Below are positions 61,325 to 64,000 of a stretch of DNA of 64,000 bases, piece after piece. Numbering within the stretch: the stretch's first letter is position 1; each line of letters begins with the position of its first letter. The notes beneath the pieces were generated by a model. That model did not search any database and was not told where the DNA came from. It saw only the letters and a program-made list of their open reading frames with translations. This DNA is from Bacteroidota bacterium (GTDB taxonomy: Bacteria; Bacteroidota; Bacteroidia; Bacteroidales; JAGONC01). A program made the position numbers and the translations under genes. The stretch is taken from NCBI GenBank assembly GCA_026391695.1, contig JAPLDP010000070.1, positions 31,973-95,972 of the forward strand, in the 5' to 3' direction.

Positions 61325-61545
61325 TTTTCAACAAGTTTATCAGCCTCGTCATTAGTCATTGAATGACCTTCAACGATCTGTTTTTTTGATTTTGCGATGC
61401 GCTCAATCTGATGGTCTGAAAGAACGGGAGGGACGGTTGGTTTATATTTAAATTCCAGGAATTCTCTGACCGCCAGTAGAAAATCATTATCATCAATATT
61501 CTCGATGCTTTCATGAAGCAATTCCTTTAGTTCTTTTGTGCTCAT
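61309..61545 (-). CDS. antitoxin of a RelE/ParE-type module
   Basis: A 78-residue acidic helical protein (MSTKELKELLHESIENIDDN ... DEADKLVEKWLSE) of the addiction-module antitoxin type often found with RelE/ParE toxins. It lies first in the operon and appears intact, although the toxin behind it is broken. No N-terminal ribbon-helix-helix is evident, so the DNA-binding type is unclear. Confidence 0.75.
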   Translation of the reverse strand: MSTKELKELLHESIENIDDNDFLLAVREFLEFKYKPTVPPVLSDHQIERIAKSKKQIVEGHSMTNDEADKLVEKWLSE

Positions 61546-61579
61546 ATTTTAAATTTTAATACAAAGTTAGCTTGTTTTA

Positions 61580-61668
61580 ATGATGAAAGAGTAAAGATGA
61601 AAGATATAAGATGCAAGATTATTAATGAATAATACCATTTTCATTTTTCATTTTTCATTTTTCATCTT
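61580..61668. repeat. heptamer stem-loop, gatgaaa family, copy 3
   Basis: Left arm gatgaaagagtaaagatgaa; loop gattattaatgaataatacc; right arm ttttcatttttcatttttca then tcttta. It holds the stop codon of the four-helix-bundle gene. Confidence 0.72.
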
Positions 61669-62023
61669 TATTCCTCTTACTCGTCACCAGTGATTTTCCG
61701 ATAATATTAAGCAACATCTGAGATTTTCCCAGTGCTGGTGAAATCGAATCGGCCGGTAGTATTTTGGACATTTCAATGAGCCGAAGCCAGTAATTGGTTT
61801 CTTTCAGTTCCTTAAAACAGATATGAAGTTTATGAATAAAATCTGCTTTGCTCTGTGCTCCACAGGCTTCTTCATAATTAGCGCCGGCAGATGTGCCACT
61901 GCGCAATAGCTGATTGATCATAGCTCCATAATTGGATGTCTTTGCCAGTTTGCCGGAAATCATGACGATCTCCGCTCCAAGCCACAGAAATTCTTCAGAT
62001 ATGTCGACGTATGAATATTCCAT
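61655..62023 (-). CDS. four-helix-bundle protein (23S rRNA intervening-sequence type)
   Basis: A 122-residue protein with the family signature QLLRSGTSAGANYEEACGAQ and helix pairs on both sides (KELKETNYWLRLIEM). Proteins of this group were first found in 23S rRNA intervening sequences and occur free-standing in many Bacteroidota, role unknown. The C-terminal KRNKDEK is encoded by heptamer repeats. Confidence 0.9.
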   Translation of the reverse strand: MEYSYVDISEEFLWLGAEIVMISGKLAKTSNYGAMINQLLRSGTSAGANYEEACGAQSKADFIHKLHICFKELKETNYWLRLIEMSKILPADSISPALGKSQMLLNIIGKSLVTSKRNKDEK

Positions 62024-62067
62024 GACAATTAATCCATTTATTCACAGAATGTGACCCCATTGGGTGA

Positions 62068-62165
62068 GGAAAAATGAAAGATTAAAGATGAAAGATGAAA
62101 GATTTCTAATGAATAAAACCATATTTATCTTTCATTTTTCATTTTTCATTTTTCATCCTTCATTA
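62068..62165. repeat. heptamer stem-loop, gatgaaa family, copy 4
   Basis: Left arm gattaaagatgaaagatgaa; loop agatttctaatgaataaaac; right arm tttcatttttcatttttcat then ccttcat. It is the copy least attached to a gene end. Confidence 0.7.
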
Positions 62166-62261
62166 TACTCATTAGTGAGTACTCTTTTACTCACTTGTGA
62201 TAATCCCATTCCCCGAATCCTGAACTTACCTTTATTTAGTAAAAATTGAACTTTGAATTAG

Positions 62262-62660
62262 ATGAAACCAATTACCTGTTTAATAGTTGATAATGACCAG
62301 TTTGCGAGTGAGAGACTTGAAAATTTATTAAGCAAGATTGAAGGCGTTGAAATTTTAGGAAACATAGAAGCTTCGGTTAGTGCTGTTAGTGCTATAGTTG
62401 AGAAAAATCCTGATCTGGTGTTCATCGAAGTTGAGATGCCTGTGAAGAATGGATTTGATGTGATGAGTGAGGTTAGAAACAAATATTCTGATTCTGAATT
62501 TATTTTAGTCACATCTTTCAACCATTACGCTATTAAGGCAATTAATTATTCAGTTTATGGATATTTATTAAAACCAGTTGATTATGATGAACTTAAAGAA
62601 GTTGTTCATGGATATATCAGATCAAATAAAAACTCAGAAACACACACCTATGAGTACTAA
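62262..62660 (+). CDS. stand-alone receiver domain with Glu at the phosphorylation site
   Basis: A 132-residue protein that is all receiver domain. It is close in sequence to the receiver at 58890 (LVFIEVEMPVKNGFDV against LVFIDVEMPRMSGFDV; YLLKPVDYDEL against FLLKPVDIDEL) but Asp56 is Glu (codon gaa) and the acidic pair reads VDND. It has no output domain. Asp-to-Glu often mimics phosphorylation, so it may be locked on or act as a decoy for a kinase. Likely a paralogue of the regulator 3.4 kb upstream. Confidence 0.85.
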   Translation: MKPITCLIVDNDQFASERLENLLSKIEGVEILGNIEASVSAVSAIVEKNPDLVFIEVEMPVKNGFDVMSEVRNKYSDSEFILVTSFNHYAIKAINYSVYGYLLKPVDYDELKEVVHGYIRSNKNSETHTYEY

Positions 62661-62765
62661 AATACTCATAATTAATGACTCACGCTTTAAATAATGAAGA
62701 CTAATTTTGAATCAGTTCAAATAATATACAACATACGGAATATTAACCTTAAAAAATCTAAAACC

Positions 62766-63872
62766 ATGAAAACAAAAATTTTACTAATGGCATTTTCTTT
62801 AATCTATTTCATTTTTATTAATAATCTAAATGCTCAGAATGAGATTCCAATAATTGAGGAATCTCTTCGAGATGCGGAAATTATAGATCCAATAGAGGAT
62901 ACTATAGCAATTTCAGAACAAATGGAAACAGATGATCGTGTAATATGTAAAACATGTCCGGAATATAACTTCTCTATTAGTCCCACAGCTTCCTGGAAAA
63001 CCCACAGTAGTTCCATTGTTAGCAATGGTTGTAAAATTTATAAAATAAGTGTTACCCCAGGAAGAATATATATATTCAAGACAGGATGTGGTAATGGTGC
63101 TACTGCATCTTTTGATACATATTTGAAAATATTAAGTTCTAATTGTTATCTACTAGCTGAGAATGATGATGGTTGTGAAGAGGGTCGTTCATATGTTGAA
63201 TATAATTCTGCCAGTGGTTATGGAACAATTTACCTGGTTGTATCAGGCTGGAACAGTTATAGTTATGGTTCATTTAAATTGGCGTATAGATATGAAACTG
63301 TCTGTTCTACCTGTCCTGACTACAATTATACCATTAGTCCAACAACTTATTGGAAAACTGCTAGTGGTGGTCATGATGAATACGGCTGCCAGGTGTACAA
63401 GATGTATTTAAACGCTGGAAAGTTTTATACCTTTAAAACTGGGTGTGGTAATGGTGCTACAGCCACTTATAATACTTATATTAAAGTTTATAATAATGGC
63501 TGTCAATATTTTTGTGGTAATGATAATGGATGTGAGTCAAACCGTTCATTAGTTAACTTCTATATGGGCTATACTGGATATGTATATGTAAAAGTTATGG
63601 GTGTAGGGGCCTCTCATGGATCCTACACTCTTGCCTATAAATACTCATATTCAGATAGATCAGAACTTCAAACAGATATTGAAAATTATACTTTGGACAA
63701 TTCTATTAATCTATATCCTAATCCGACAAAAAATGCATTTACTATTGAATTAAATGATAATCAATCCATTTCTGCAGTACAATTATTGGATTTGACAGGT
63801 AGAGTCGTACATGATTGGAATATTGAAAGTAATAATAATGTTCAAACATTTAATATATCAGGGTACCTCTAA
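62766..63872 (+). CDS. secreted protein with two PPC-like repeats and shortened T9SS domain
   Basis: A signal peptide (LLMAFSLIYFIFINNLNAQ) is followed by two tandem modules of about 110 residues (each starting C-x-x-C-P-x-Y-x-(F/Y)-(S/T)-I-S-P and holding the shared segment FKTGCGNGATA), similar to pre-peptidase C-terminal domains with extra cysteines. The T9SS sorting domain starts (LYPNPTKNAFTIELNDNQSI) but stops at FNISGYL, 20-25 residues before the usual end (the G-x-Y-x-(V/L) strand and K-rich tail are missing). It may be truncated by an insertion or mutation. The ATG at 62766 starts the signal peptide. Confidence 0.82.
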   Translation: MKTKILLMAFSLIYFIFINNLNAQNEIPIIEESLRDAEIIDPIEDTIAISEQMETDDRVICKTCPEYNFSISPTASWKTHSSSIVSNGCKIYKISVTPGRIYIFKTGCGNGATASFDTYLKILSSNCYLLAENDDGCEEGRSYVEYNSASGYGTIYLVVSGWNSYSYGSFKLAYRYETVCSTCPDYNYTISPTTYWKTASGGHDEYGCQVYKMYLNAGKFYTFKTGCGNGATATYNTYIKVYNNGCQYFCGNDNGCESNRSLVNFYMGYTGYVYVKVMGVGASHGSYTLAYKYSYSDRSELQTDIENYTLDNSINLYPNPTKNAFTIELNDNQSISAVQLLDLTGRVVHDWNIESNNNVQTFNISGYL

Positions 63873-64000
63873 AAACTTTTATTTATTAGAAATTTGAAAG
63901 ACAAAACAACCATACTTTAAATTTTCAGCTCCGAAAGCCTCATCATATTGGGCTAAACGGTGCTGGACTTATAATCGTTCTTTGACTTTTTGTATCCTAC
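63873..64000. other. window end, no gene seen
   Basis: 128 bp with no frame or hairpin that I can assign. It directly follows the shortened T9SS protein and may be the edge of an insertion that continues beyond the window. Confidence 0.3.

Overview
The window comes from a member of the phylum Bacteroidota, probably an environmental Bacteroidales-like lineage. Four proteins carry type IX secretion (T9SS) style C-terminal or internal sorting domains, an EF-G2-type paralogue is present, Shine-Dalgarno signals are weak, and many genes are preceded by the Bacteroidota -7 box TAnnTTTG. Core genes run in short operons on both strands.

Layout. 0-6.7 kb: TetR regulator, TolC-type outer membrane channel, membrane-fusion lipoprotein and RND pump, one tripartite efflux operon. 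6.8-14.2 kb: housekeeping genes (methylmalonyl-CoA epimerase, uridine kinase, alkaline phosphatase, 23S-type pseudouridine synthase, YraN, LD-carboxypeptidase, MetRS). 14.4-31.0 kb: a nested mobile region anchored in tRNA-Arg(CCT). The 17 bp end of that tRNA occurs three times (14500, 22174, 30977), which delimits two tandem units. Unit A (14.5-22.2 kb) carries a tyrosine integrase, an excisionase-like HTH protein under a palindromic operator, a Rep-like protein, an RteC-like unknown, and two lipoproteins built from tandem repeats (TPR and YD). Unit B (22.2-31.0 kb) has no integrase of its own for these sites. It holds a dead IS21-family element whose istB is split by a recombinase-in-trio (RIT) element, plus a T9SS-exported protein of 14 repeats. 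31-32 kb: an IS200-type element and hairpin-rich debris.

32-39.5 kb: envelope and secreted proteins (beta-barrel, GH13 lipoprotein, FISUMP protein, double solute-binding lipoprotein), an EXPERA/TMEM97-like membrane protein, an SDR and a Tat-motif protein. 39.6-48.2 kb: a defence island with hsdM, a 54-codon chimeric mini-ORF, hsdS, hsdR, a YgjP-type metalloprotease, then a Fic enzyme preceded by an array of TGTCG half-sites. 48.4-56.6 kb: a T9SS protein, tRNA-Asn(GTT), PfkB kinase, a non-canonical EF-G, an iron alcohol dehydrogenase and mnmA. 56.7-64 kb: a LytS-type kinase with a beta-propeller-like sensor and its REC-LuxR regulator, an AAA/DUF4143 protein, an antitoxin beside a nonsense-riddled RelE-type toxin, a four-helix-bundle protein, a stand-alone receiver with Asp replaced by Glu, and a T9SS protein with a shortened tail.

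The signal least explained by standard annotation is a set of intergenic stem-loops built from 7-bp tandem units. Unrelated heptamers (atcaatg, aacctgY, tgccgac, gatgaaa) are used in the same way: arms of heptamers, several of them in inverted orientation around a short loop, sitting at gene 3' ends and in several cases encoding the last residues (KDER/KDEK) of the neighbouring protein.
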